The translations under genes and the position numbers were made by a program. A stretch of DNA of 64,000 bases from Myxococcales bacterium (GTDB lineage: Bacteria; Myxococcota_A; Polyangia; Polyangiales; Houyiibacteriaceae), in assembly GCA_029863605.1 (NCBI GenBank), contig JAOTVB010000011.1, positions 1-64,000 on the forward strand. Reading direction: 5' to 3'. Below the pieces are notes generated by a model. That model was given only the letters and a program-made list of their open reading frames with translations. It had not been told where the DNA came from and did not search any database. How positions within the stretch are numbered: position 1 is the stretch's first letter; the number at the start of each line of letters is the position of its first letter. Positions 31,262-39,686 of this stretch are shown in pieces.

Positions 31262-32367
31262 CGCGCATTTCCGCGATCGTGATGGGCGCGGCTCTCGTCG
31301 TGGTCTCTGGCTGCGCGAGCTCCCAAGCGCATCGGGGCAACGAACCCTACGCCCTTCTGCTCCCGAATCACGAATCGGGCCTTGACCCCCTCCCCGACAA
31401 CACGCGCTTGATCGACACCGAACCCCCGCGCAAAGAAACGTCATTCGAAGCGATCGAGGGACGGCTCGCGCAGGCGCGTCGTCTCTACCGGGACCTGGCG
31501 TTCCGCGCATCGTTGGAAGAGCTCATGCGTGCGCAAAAAGAGCTCGAGGCGCGCCTGGGCTCGGATGGGGTCTACGAGCTGCTCGACCGTCTGTTCTTGC
31601 TCCGCGCTCTCGACCAACTGGCTCTTGGAAACGCCGATCAGGCACGCGACGCCCTCAGACAAGCCGCGATTCTTCGTTCAGAGAGAACATCGCTCGACGC
31701 CGCCGAGTTTTCGCCGGACGTACGCGCCGAATACGACGCCGTCTGCGAGACGCTCGAAACCGAAGCGGCGCTCGCCCTCGCAACCGAGACGGAGCCGCCG
31801 GGAGCGAAGCTCACGTTGGATGGCCGCGAAGTCGGGGCCACCCCGGTTCAGGTTCGGCTTCATCGTGGGCGTCACTACCTCGTGTTCCAGGCGCCCAGCC
31901 GCATGGCACAACAGAGGGTCGTCGAAGTGGACGGCAAGCCACCGCCACGATTGCACGTCGAGCTCACGCCACTCAGCCCCGCACAAGTGGCAGGGGAGCT
32001 CGCTGAGCTCGATGCGGCAGAATTCGCCGCCCTCGACAGCATTTCGCGCGTTGTGCTCGTGCCCGCCGCCGATGGTGCCACCCCCGTCCATATCGGAAGC
32101 CAAGGCACCGGCTGGGGAGCCGCGTTGCTCGACCCGAGCAATGGAGATATCCGCCTCACCGCGACCGTGGGTGCTTCGAACCTCAACCTGGCCGTCCCCG
32201 AGCTGGTCTACTCGCTGCGAGATGCCCCCCAGTCCAAGCCGTTGGTCCGTAAGTGGTGGTTTTGGACCGTGATCGGCGTCGCAGTGGTGGCAACCTCCGT
32301 CGGTCTTTATTTTGGAATTCGCGATCAGCCTGAGCCGCAACTGATCATCGCTCGGCAGAACCCTTGA
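31258..32367 (+). CDS. Lipoprotein with helical repeat and PEGA domain
   Basis: 369 residues. Lipobox VSGC is followed by a helical, TPR-like region (about 60-165, ARRLYRDLAFRASLEELMRAQ). A PEGA domain follows (about 180-240; TEPPGAKLTLDGREVGATPV), then a mixed region, and at the carboxyl end one membrane helix (KWWFWTVIGVAVVATSVGLYF). Having both a lipid anchor and a membrane helix implies the protein spans a compartment boundary or is anchored at both ends. Overlaps the preceding gene (ATGA) and lies 39 nt before the kinase. The PEGA domain is shared with the kinase tail, so the two may touch; inference. Confidence 0.78.
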   Translation: MTRISAIVMGAALVVVSGCASSQAHRGNEPYALLLPNHESGLDPLPDNTRLIDTEPPRKETSFEAIEGRLAQARRLYRDLAFRASLEELMRAQKELEARLGSDGVYELLDRLFLLRALDQLALGNADQARDALRQAAILRSERTSLDAAEFSPDVRAEYDAVCETLETEAALALATETEPPGAKLTLDGREVGATPVQVRLHRGRHYLVFQAPSRMAQQRVVEVDGKPPPRLHVELTPLSPAQVAGELAELDAAEFAALDSISRVVLVPAADGATPVHIGSQGTGWGAALLDPSNGDIRLTATVGASNLNLAVPELVYSLRDAPQSKPLVRKWWFWTVIGVAVVATSVGLYFGIRDQPEPQLIIARQNP

Positions 32368-32406
32368 TGACGAAGGCTGCGGGCCGTCTGATACCCTGAG
32401 AGAACC

Positions 32407-34065
32407 GTGGACCGCGGCAAGACCATCTCCCGCTACCGAATCCTGGATCGCATCGCCGAGGGCGGCATGGGCGAGGTCTATCGCGCCAAAATGGAGACGC
32501 TCGGGGGCGCCGAAAAACTGGTCGCGCTCAAAGTCGTCCGCAAGGACCTCGCCGAAAACGACGAGTTCGCTTCGCTTTTCATCGACGAAGCGCGCCTCGC
32601 GATGGGGCTTTCACATGCCAACATCGTGCAGTCTTTCGATGCAGGGCGGATCGACAACCAGTTGTTTCTCGCGATGGAATATGTCGCCGGCTTCCATCTC
32701 GGCGATTTGCTTCAGGCGAGCGAACGCCATCTCGGTCAACCGATTCCGCAGCGCCATTTGATCTACATCGCCGTCGAGGTACTCAAGGGGCTCGACTACG
32801 CGCACCGCCGCGTCGATACCGATGATCGCTCACTCGGTATCGTCCACCGCGACGTCTCGCCCGGGAACGTTTTGATCTCGTTCGAGGGGGAAGTGAAGGT
32901 CGCCGACTTCGGAATCGCCAAGAGCGCGCTTCGTTCGAGGCGAACGACCGCAGGCCGAGTGAAAGGAAAGCTTCCCTACATCGCCCCCGAGCAGCTGCGT
33001 GAATCCGGAGTGGATCGTCGAACGGACCTCTACAGCCTGGGCTCGGTGATGTACGAGGCACTCACCGATCGTTGGCTCGTCGACCCGAACGATACCGAAC
33101 GAGCGATTCAGGACGTTTTGCAAGGGCGTTTCGCAACACCGCGCGAGATCAACGCCGAAATCCCGGAAGCGTTGGAAGCAATCGTCCTCCGAGCGTTGAG
33201 CACCGAGCCAGGAGGCCGATACCCCACCGCGCCCGCTATGCGACAAGAGCTCGAGCAGTACGCTCTGTCCGAAGGTTACTTGTTGTCATCCGCCGACCTC
33301 GCCGACTTCCTCGCGGAGGTGTCATCTGGCACCGACCAGTGGAAAGCCGTTGGCATGCCACGATCCACGGAGCCGCCGCGACCAACTTCGTCGGAACCTG
33401 ATAAAGATGCGGGCCCATTCAACGACTTGCTTGGCGCGCAGCTCCGAAAGCTCGACACCGCCGACACCTATAGTGTGTTCACGACGGATGAGGTCTCGGG
33501 TGCGTTTGATCCGGCGGTGCTCGGACCTTCGACCGGCAATCTGCCGATCCGAAGAGGCCGCCGCTTGGGATGGGTGCTCGCCTTAGGCGTCTTGGTGGCC
33601 GCAGTAGCGGTGTTCTGGCGTGGACGCACCGAGGAGACGCCAATCGAAGCAAGCGCGATCACCGCGGCACGACAGCCGGAGCCGCCCACCGAACCGCCCG
33701 AGGCCGAAGCACCGAAAACCGCAACCGCTCCTTTGGATGAGGCGAACGCGCCGGTCGAACCGACGGAGCCCGCCCCCGTAGAGGAACCGAAGCCACCAAG
33801 GAAGACCAAAAGGCGCGCGGCGGTCGAGGCAACACCCACGCAGATAGAGCCTGCGTTCGTCTCGGTGAACTCCGATCCCTGGTCGTACGTGGTGATCGAC
33901 GGCGAGCGGATCAAAGCCACGCCCCTCCGCGGTCATCGAATCACCCCAGGCCGCCACCAAATCGTTCTCCGAAATCCGGAAGCAGGGCTCGAGCGAAGGT
34001 TTGAAATCGAGGTCAAACCCGGCGAGAGCAAAAGGCTCAGCGTCGACCTTCGAGGAAACCCATGA
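32407..34065 (+). CDS. Transmembrane Ser/Thr kinase with C-terminal PEGA domain
   Basis: 552 residues. The kinase domain (about 8-285) has AEGGMGEVYRAK, VALKVVRK, HRDVSPGNVLIS, VADFGIAKS and an activation segment with several threonines. A linker leads to one membrane helix (LGWVLALGVLVAAVAVFW, about 380-400), then a Pro/Glu/Ala-rich stretch and a PEGA domain at the carboxyl end (about 480-550; VNSDPWSYVVIDGERI). Start is GTG at 32407. It ends with ATGA shared with the FHA-sigma54 gene, a strong hint of coupled translation. The FHA domain of that neighbour is a natural phosphothreonine reader for this kinase; inference from domains. Confidence 0.92.
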   Translation: MDRGKTISRYRILDRIAEGGMGEVYRAKMETLGGAEKLVALKVVRKDLAENDEFASLFIDEARLAMGLSHANIVQSFDAGRIDNQLFLAMEYVAGFHLGDLLQASERHLGQPIPQRHLIYIAVEVLKGLDYAHRRVDTDDRSLGIVHRDVSPGNVLISFEGEVKVADFGIAKSALRSRRTTAGRVKGKLPYIAPEQLRESGVDRRTDLYSLGSVMYEALTDRWLVDPNDTERAIQDVLQGRFATPREINAEIPEALEAIVLRALSTEPGGRYPTAPAMRQELEQYALSEGYLLSSADLADFLAEVSSGTDQWKAVGMPRSTEPPRPTSSEPDKDAGPFNDLLGAQLRKLDTADTYSVFTTDEVSGAFDPAVLGPSTGNLPIRRGRRLGWVLALGVLVAAVAVFWRGRTEETPIEASAITAARQPEPPTEPPEAEAPKTATAPLDEANAPVEPTEPAPVEEPKPPRKTKRRAAVEATPTQIEPAFVSVNSDPWSYVVIDGERIKATPLRGHRITPGRHQIVLRNPEAGLERRFEIEVKPGESKRLSVDLRGNP

Positions 34066-35396
34066 CGACGCCTGCCACCCGAACACTGATGGTTGGGGAC
34101 AAGCCACAGCGCAAGATGCGCCGGTACTGTCTTCAGTCCCCGGGCGGTCAACCGCACGAGTTTCAATCGCAGCTGGTTCGCGTGGGCTCGCGTCCGGGTA
34201 GTGACCTGATGTTGGAGGACAACGCGGTAAGCCGAATCCACTTCGAGATCGTGGCAGACGACATCGGATACCGGATTCGAGACCTCGGTAGTCGCAACGG
34301 GACCTGGGTAGATGGGTATCGGGTGGTCGAGCTGTACTTGCGGTCCGGATGCACGGTTCGGGCGGGGGACAGCGAGCTCCGATTTTCGTTGCTCGACGAA
34401 GAGGTCGACATCCCGGCCACGTCTTCCGATGGCTATGGACCTCTCGTCGGTTCAAGTCTCCCCATGCGAGAGCTCTATGCGATCGTCGACCGCGCAGCCC
34501 CCACCGATATCACCGTTTTGGTCGAAGGGGAGACAGGAACCGGGAAGGAGCTCGTCGCCCGCGCATTTCACGAGCAGAGCACCCGCGCCCAGGGCCCCTT
34601 CGTCGTGCTCGACTGCGGCGCAGTGCCGGCCAACCTCCTGGAAAGCGAAGTCTTCGGACACGAGAAGGGCGCGTTCACAGGTGCGAGTGCACGACATGTG
34701 GGCCTCCTCGAGGAGGCCCACCGCGGCACCCTTTTCATCGACGAGGTTGGCGAGCTTCCGATCGAGCTCCAGCCCAAGCTGTTGCGAGCGCTCGAGCAAC
34801 GCGAGATTCGTCGCCTCGGGGGCCGAGATACGATCTCGCTCGACATCCGAATCGTTGCCGCCACAAACCGCGACCTTGCCGTCGAAGTGAACCGGGGCGC
34901 GTTTCGAGAGGATCTCTTCTACCGCCTCGCCGTCGTGCACCTCACCCTACCGCCACTGCGCGAAAGAAGAGACGACATTCGAATGCTTGCCGAGCATTTC
35001 GTGCGAAAGGCACTCAAAGACGATTCTCTTCGAGCCGCGGAAGTCTTGGCGGGGATCGATGACGAGAACTGGAAACGACTCGAATCGCATCCATGGCCAG
35101 GCAACGTTCGGCAGCTTCGAAACGTGATCGAGCGGACCCTCGCGTTGAGCGACCCATCGTTGGTCGCGTTCGACCTTCCAGGCTCGGAGGCCTCCGCTTC
35201 GAAACCCTCGATGAATGTCCCCGAAGTCGACCTGGACCGCCCCTTCAGCGAGCAAAAAGCCTATGCCGTTGCCGGGTTCGAACGGGCCTATCTGGAGGGA
35301 CAACTCGCGCGGCACGGAGGCAACTTCTCCCGGGCGGCAGTGGCGTCGGGCATCGACCGCATGTACTTCAAACGGCTCCTCAAAAAATACCGCTGA
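34062..35396 (+). CDS. FHA-domain sigma54-dependent enhancer-binding protein
   Basis: 444 residues. The FHA domain (about 38-105; VGSRPGSDLMLED, SRIHFEI, SRNGTWVDG) replaces the usual receiver domain. The AAA+ activator domain follows: Walker A GETGTGKE (155-162), the sigma54-contact loop GAFTGA (203-208), Walker B GTLFIDEVGEL, and the ATNRDL sensor. The carboxyl end is a Fis-type HTH (RAAVASGIDRMYFKRLLKKY). Such proteins remodel sigma54-RNA polymerase after binding upstream sites. Overlaps the kinase gene by 4 nt. A sigma54 promoter and paired direct repeats follow just downstream, making gene 35552-36625 a likely target. Confidence 0.93.
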   Translation: MTTPATRTLMVGDKPQRKMRRYCLQSPGGQPHEFQSQLVRVGSRPGSDLMLEDNAVSRIHFEIVADDIGYRIRDLGSRNGTWVDGYRVVELYLRSGCTVRAGDSELRFSLLDEEVDIPATSSDGYGPLVGSSLPMRELYAIVDRAAPTDITVLVEGETGTGKELVARAFHEQSTRAQGPFVVLDCGAVPANLLESEVFGHEKGAFTGASARHVGLLEEAHRGTLFIDEVGELPIELQPKLLRALEQREIRRLGGRDTISLDIRIVAATNRDLAVEVNRGAFREDLFYRLAVVHLTLPPLRERRDDIRMLAEHFVRKALKDDSLRAAEVLAGIDDENWKRLESHPWPGNVRQLRNVIERTLALSDPSLVAFDLPGSEASASKPSMNVPEVDLDRPFSEQKAYAVAGFERAYLEGQLARHGGNFSRAAVASGIDRMYFKRLLKKYR

Positions 35397-35410
35397 CCGT
35401 CAACGGTGAG

Positions 35411-35461
35411 ACTGCTGATACTCAGCCACTAGCTCTACCGACGAGACGGCAGGTACTCAGC
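35411..35461 (+). promoter_or_regulatory. Paired direct repeats, candidate enhancer sites
   Basis: Two 16-nt repeats at 35411-35426 and 35446-35461 match at 13 of 16 positions and share TACTCAGC. The first contains the inverted repeat GCTGA-TAC-TCAGC. They lie about 50-100 bp upstream of the sigma54 promoter, a usual place for enhancer-binding protein sites. The centres are 35 bp apart. Binding by the FHA-sigma54 activator encoded just upstream is inferred. Confidence 0.5.
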
Positions 35462-35508
35462 AGTGGAGCTGCAAGCGCGAAAGGCGAGCGTTCGGAGGCC
35501 GTTTTCGT

Positions 35509-35525
35509 TTGGCACAGCTCGTGCT
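35509..35525 (+). promoter_or_regulatory. sigma54 (-24/-12) promoter of the repeat lipoprotein gene
   Basis: TTGGCACAGCTCGTGCT has the -24 GG (35511-35512) and the -12 GC (35523-35524) exactly 10 nt apart, and a full TTGGCAC left half. Transcription would begin about 35536, just before AGGAGG and the ATG at 35552. It is the only sigma54 match I found in the intergenic regions I checked. Confidence 0.7.
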
Positions 35526-35551
35526 TCGTCTCCGAGGCAGGAGGTTCCCAG

Positions 35552-36625
35552 ATGTACAAGCACACCAAGACTTTCTTAGCGGCGGGCCTGTTGCTCGCTT
35601 TTGGCTGCGGAGATGCCACCACCGGCGAAGGCGCGGAAATAGCGGATGCCCTCGAGCTGGAAAACGGTGGTCTCACGATGGACGACGAGGCGCCCGCCTT
35701 TGGCGAGCCCGAGGCCTTCGACGACATCGGTGAGTACGAAGCAGTCGAAGACGAAATGGACCAAGACCCCGAAGTCGCAGACATGCGCGAACGACCCGAC
35801 GCAGTGCAGGTCAATCTGATCGTCGAGTGGGGTCAGATTCCAGGGAATCCGGAAAACGAAACGCCTAGAAACTGGAGCGGCGTTTTTCACGTGAATCGCG
35901 GCGCCATGGTTGTCCGACGAGTCATCAAGTTCGAAGAACGAACCGATCGCCTACTCCCCCGCCCCGACCGACAACATGTCCCGTTCACCTCGGTCACCCT
36001 GCCGCACTACGACGGGATGATCTTGACCATCATCGACCCCGAGCCCCAAAGCGACGAGCCGCTGATCTTCTCCTATGCGAGCCCGCTCCCGCGTGACGCG
36101 GACCCGTCCACCGATGATGCGACCCGTAACGAGACGGACACGAGGCCCGACCAACCTCAAACGATCGTACGCGTGCCCGTGCGCGACCTCGTCGAAGGTC
36201 GCGTCGAGCTCCTGATCGACGATGCTGGCAACCGAATGGTAGCCGCGGCGGTCGCTCGACCGCTCGACATTTGCGAGCGGGGTTTCTTGGCCGGTCGCTG
36301 GCACAAAGTCGAAGATGGCCGCGGGCGCTTCATTGGTCGCGTCGTGCACGACGATGGCGAGCCCGCCGGTCACATCCGCGGCATCTACGGAAAACGTGAG
36401 AACGGAGAACAGGTCTTCTTCGGTAAGTTCATCAACCTCGAAGGCCAGTTCAAAGGAATCTTTGGCGGCAACTACGGCGAAGGTCACTTCCGGGGCCGCT
36501 GGCTCCATCGCTCAGGCGAGCACGGCGTGCTCGGCGGCGTCTACAGGGAAGGCATTCCAGGCCCGGAGACCGGCGGCCATTTCGTAGGTCGCTGGGCAGA
36601 GACGAGCTGCAACCTCGATCTCTGA
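35552..36625 (+). CDS. Lipoprotein with C-terminal glycine-aromatic repeats
   Basis: 357 residues. The signal peptide ends in lipobox FGC. A highly acidic region follows (about 20-90, rich in D and E), then a beta-type domain. Residues 243-357 consist of short units of the form G-x-hydrophobic-x-G-R/K-W or Y (GFLAGRW, GRFIGRV, GHIRGIYG, GQFKGIFG, GHFRGRW, GGHFVGRW). These resemble MORN-like beta hairpins but I do not assign a family. AGGAGG precedes the ATG. The longer open frame upstream covers the activator gene and is rejected. It is the probable output gene of the sigma54 circuit. Confidence 0.8.
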   Translation: MYKHTKTFLAAGLLLAFGCGDATTGEGAEIADALELENGGLTMDDEAPAFGEPEAFDDIGEYEAVEDEMDQDPEVADMRERPDAVQVNLIVEWGQIPGNPENETPRNWSGVFHVNRGAMVVRRVIKFEERTDRLLPRPDRQHVPFTSVTLPHYDGMILTIIDPEPQSDEPLIFSYASPLPRDADPSTDDATRNETDTRPDQPQTIVRVPVRDLVEGRVELLIDDAGNRMVAAAVARPLDICERGFLAGRWHKVEDGRGRFIGRVVHDDGEPAGHIRGIYGKRENGEQVFFGKFINLEGQFKGIFGGNYGEGHFRGRWLHRSGEHGVLGGVYREGIPGPETGGHFVGRWAETSCNLDL

Positions 36626-36661
36626 CGCGCCAAACCGCGACCGTTCTCACGAACGATGAGT

Positions 36662-36709
36662 AGCCGGAGGGGCCTCGCAACCGCTGGGGCTCCTTCGGCT
36701 TTCCTCTAT
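36662..36709 (+). terminator. Rho-independent-like terminator after the repeat lipoprotein gene
   Basis: A long stem pairs AGCCGGAGGGGCC (36662-36674) with GGGGCTCCTTCGGCT (36686-36700), with two G-U pairs, followed by the T-rich run TTCCTCTATT. It lies 36 nt past the stop codon and separates this gene from the convergent kinase. Confidence 0.5.
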
Positions 36710-36732
36710 TGGCTCGCTCGCGCGACTTGTGA

Positions 36733-38517
36733 CTACCCGTCGCCCGGCACCTCGTCGATCACGACCGGATTGCGCGGGGGCACATCAGGAGTCCCGGTCG
36801 GTGGTGCGGGTTCCGTGGGTGTGGGAGCCTCCGGCGTGAGACTCTCGTCGCCCGAGGCGCCCTCGGTAAAACCCGGCACCGTCCAATCGATCCCATCATC
36901 CTCCACGCGCTTCGAAGACTCCCCTCTTCCCGCCCCCTTCACTGACGCTGGCGCTGGCTCCGACGCTGACCCTGCCGCCGTCGCTGTCCCTGCCTTCCGA
37001 ACCCGTCGACGACTCGGAGCAACGCTTCTACGGGGCGACTCCACCTCTGGCTCCGACTCCTCGGCAGCCGGCTCAAATTCTGGCGCCGCCTCGGGCTCTG
37101 GCACCTCCTCAATCACCGTCCCCGGGACAGCCACAGGCTGATCGGTCCCCACATCGGCGACCGGCTCACTGGGACCGGCTACTTCGGTCGCGGCGTCCTC
37201 AATCGCGGGAGCCGGATGGTCGGCCGCGGTGGCTCGCGCTGCTCGTTCCAGCCACCACGCACCGACGACGACACCAACCAACACGACCGTGAGAGCACCG
37301 AGAGAAGCCCAAAGCCATCCCGGTCGCCGCCTTCGCTGCCCGCGCACCGCCACCATCTCGAGCGAGGACGTCCCAAAGGGTTTCGGTGCGGAGGAAAGGA
37401 GCGCTTCCTCTCCGGGGTCCCGGTCCACGTTCAGTGCAATTGTGTCCTCCGTCCCCGGCAGACTGCTCGCACCGAGAAGATCGGCCAGAAAAGACCCGGG
37501 GGCCGCGAGCTCGTCCCCCCACACAGTGCCGAGCAACAACGTGCGTGCGTCGGTCAACAACCCCGCATCGACTGCCGCCTCCGCCAACGCGTCGACGAAC
37601 TCAGCGACGGTTTGAAAGCGCGCCTCCGGGTCCTTGGCCAGCGCCTGCATGACGACTCGAGCGACACCGCGCGGTACGTTCTCGCCACTCCCCTTGGTAT
37701 ACAACGGCGGAGGCTCCTCGTGGACGTGTTGCATCAACATCGCGCCAGCCGTCTTGCCCTCGAAGGGAAGCGCTCCCGTCAGTAACTGATAGGTCAGGAC
37801 CCCGACCGAATAAACGTCGCTTCGGCAATCGGTCGGGTCACCCGTCGCGGCCTCCGGCGAAATGTAGGCTGCCGTGCCAAACACGCGGCCGCGCTGAGAC
37901 TCCCTACTCATCGTCTCCGTATCGAGCGTCCTAGAGATCCCGAAATCGACGAGCTTGACGAAATCCTCGTCGCTGCCGCGTCGAACGAGGTACACGTTCT
38001 CCGGCTTGATGTCTCGATGCACGATGCCCTTGGCATGAACCGCGCCTAGCCCAGCGCAGAGCTTCATGATCATAACCAAGGCACGCTCTATCGATGGAAC
38101 CCCGTTCTCATCGAGCTCGTTCGCGAGGGTCCGCCCCTCGAGAAGCTCCATCACGATGTAGATCCGACCGTCGCTCAGGCGTCCAGATAGAAAGACCTGG
38201 ACGAGATTGGGGTGGTCGAGCGAGATCGCAAGCTGGGCTTCGCGCTCGAACCGAAGGACGGCATTTTCGTCGCGCACGAGCTCGAGCCTGAGCACCTTGA
38301 CGGCCACGTCCCGCCCTACGGTGGTCTGCCGGGCGCGATAGACCGTTCCCATCCCGCCGGTCCCGATCAGAGCTTCGATCCGAAACTGCTCGAGGAGCAC
38401 GGTGCCGATCAGCGAATCGGGCACCTCGTCGTCGGTGATGAGGCGGGTCCCGTCGTGGGGGCAGTAGTCGGCCCTACTTCCGAACTTGGAACCGCACCGA
38501 AGGCAGATCTTCCGCAT
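36733..38517 (-). CDS. Zinc-ribbon Ser/Thr kinase with long periplasmic Pro/Glu tail
   Basis: 594 residues. It starts with a small cysteine motif (CLRCGSKF...YCPHDGTRL), like the zinc ribbons seen on other myxobacterial kinases. The kinase domain follows: GTGGMGTVYRARQ, VAVKVLRLEL, HRDIKPENVYL, LVDFGISRTL, GTAAYISPEA. A membrane helix (WLWASLGALTVVLVGVVVGAWW) is followed by a Pro/Glu/Ala-rich tail with no PEGA domain that I can see. The ATG at 38515-38517, at the cysteine motif, is preferred. Divergent from a signal-peptide membrane protein at 38651, which may be its partner. Confidence 0.9.
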   Translation of the reverse strand: MRKICLRCGSKFGSRADYCPHDGTRLITDDEVPDSLIGTVLLEQFRIEALIGTGGMGTVYRARQTTVGRDVAVKVLRLELVRDENAVLRFEREAQLAISLDHPNLVQVFLSGRLSDGRIYIVMELLEGRTLANELDENGVPSIERALVMIMKLCAGLGAVHAKGIVHRDIKPENVYLVRRGSDEDFVKLVDFGISRTLDTETMSRESQRGRVFGTAAYISPEAATGDPTDCRSDVYSVGVLTYQLLTGALPFEGKTAGAMLMQHVHEEPPPLYTKGSGENVPRGVARVVMQALAKDPEARFQTVAEFVDALAEAAVDAGLLTDARTLLLGTVWGDELAAPGSFLADLLGASSLPGTEDTIALNVDRDPGEEALLSSAPKPFGTSSLEMVAVRGQRRRRPGWLWASLGALTVVLVGVVVGAWWLERAARATAADHPAPAIEDAATEVAGPSEPVADVGTDQPVAVPGTVIEEVPEPEAAPEFEPAAEESEPEVESPRRSVAPSRRRVRKAGTATAAGSASEPAPASVKGAGRGESSKRVEDDGIDWTVPGFTEGASGDESLTPEAPTPTEPAPPTGTPDVPPRNPVVIDEVPGDG

Positions 38518-38650
38518 GTCGGTCAACATCCTCGAACGCAGAGACGCGTTAGCACTTGGTGGCATAGCGCACAATTCAGTGCTCGGACGTGCGGTTTGGC
38601 TAGGTGATTCACATTTGCCTATCCTTTTAGATGCAGTTGGGAGCCCTAGG

Positions 38651-39682
38651 ATGAAATGGTGCACTGGAGTGGGACTCGGGTTGGTCGCCCTCTTGGGATT
38701 GCGGCCGATTGGGGCATTAGCACAGGAGGAACCCGAGCCCGAGCAACCCGCACAACAGGGGATTACCGAGGAGCAGCTCGTGGTCGCGGTTCCGGGCCTC
38801 CGTGCCCTCGACGGAGACGACGACATCGCGAACGAGCTGTCAGGATGGCTGCGTGCCGGCTCTGCCGCAGTCGAGGGGTGGCGCCTGCACACCGCCGTCA
38901 CCTCGCTCGAGCAGTTCATGCTAGTACACGGCTGCGCAAGCTCGAACGAAGACTGTCTTTCACGAATCGCATCGACCCTCGAAGCAGATCGACTCATCGT
39001 GGGCTCTCTTCGGCGCGCCGAGGCTGAGGGACCCGAGAGCCAGGACGACTTCGAGGCCACGCTGTTGCTCTTCGACGCGAGGACCGGACGCATCAAAAAG
39101 ACGTCAAGAGTGCAGATCAAACGCGAGAACACGACCCCGGAGGAGCTCGCGGTTTTCGCGCAGCAAGAAGTAGAACGCTTCGCCGTCCCACCGTTCGACG
39201 AGCTCGGGCAAGCGCAAGCAATCGAGCTCCAGCTCTCACGCGATGCTGTGCCGCAAGCCCAGTCGACGAGCTCGGAGACCGGTCCGACAGACATCTTTCC
39301 GATCTGGCCGGCTGCAACGAGCTACGCCGGAGCGATCGTGTTCGTGGGACTGACTGCGTGGAGCCAGAGGACGATCGAGAGCGTCGAGCAGGATTCGTCG
39401 TTCGTCAGGGCACGCGCGCTCGCAGGCCCTGAGGTGAACGACATATGCGGTACCGACACGAGGTTCGGCGTGCAGGACCTCGACGACCTGTGTTCGAAGG
39501 CCAATACTCACGAAGCATTACGATGGGTGTTTCTCGGAATGGGTGTCGCCTCGCTGAGCGTCGGGACCTGGTTGTTGGTCAAGTCGATCAAGAGCAGGAA
39601 GTCGGCGGAACGCCCTCGAGTGGAGCTCACCCCCGTCGCCGGCAAAAAGCTCGGCGGCGTGTCGGCGCGGCTCGAGTTCTAA
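38651..39682 (+). CDS. Signal-peptide protein with two C-terminal membrane helices, beside the third kinase
   Basis: 343 residues. A signal peptide (cleavage near ALAQEE) is followed by a region that opens with a Pro/Glu-rich stretch and a globular domain (about 35-195) with two cysteines in HGCASSNEDC. Two membrane helices follow (about 218-236 and 295-318) with a cysteine-containing loop between them. The tail ends GKKLGGVSARLEF, much like GGKLRVDF at the end of the protein at 3561-4472. It is divergent from the kinase across a 133-bp gap. I recognise no named family; a kinase partner is inferred from position and the shared layout. Confidence 0.72.
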   Translation: MKWCTGVGLGLVALLGLRPIGALAQEEPEPEQPAQQGITEEQLVVAVPGLRALDGDDDIANELSGWLRAGSAAVEGWRLHTAVTSLEQFMLVHGCASSNEDCLSRIASTLEADRLIVGSLRRAEAEGPESQDDFEATLLLFDARTGRIKKTSRVQIKRENTTPEELAVFAQQEVERFAVPPFDELGQAQAIELQLSRDAVPQAQSTSSETGPTDIFPIWPAATSYAGAIVFVGLTAWSQRTIESVEQDSSFVRARALAGPEVNDICGTDTRFGVQDLDDLCSKANTHEALRWVFLGMGVASLSVGTWLLVKSIKSRKSAERPRVELTPVAGKKLGGVSARLEF

Positions 39683-39686
39683 GAGC

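Noticed and set aside
35093-35551. Upstream extension of the repeat-lipoprotein frame
   Set aside because: Overlaps the FHA-sigma54 activator tail and the promoter region; the ATG at 35552 has AGGAGG and a lipoprotein signal.
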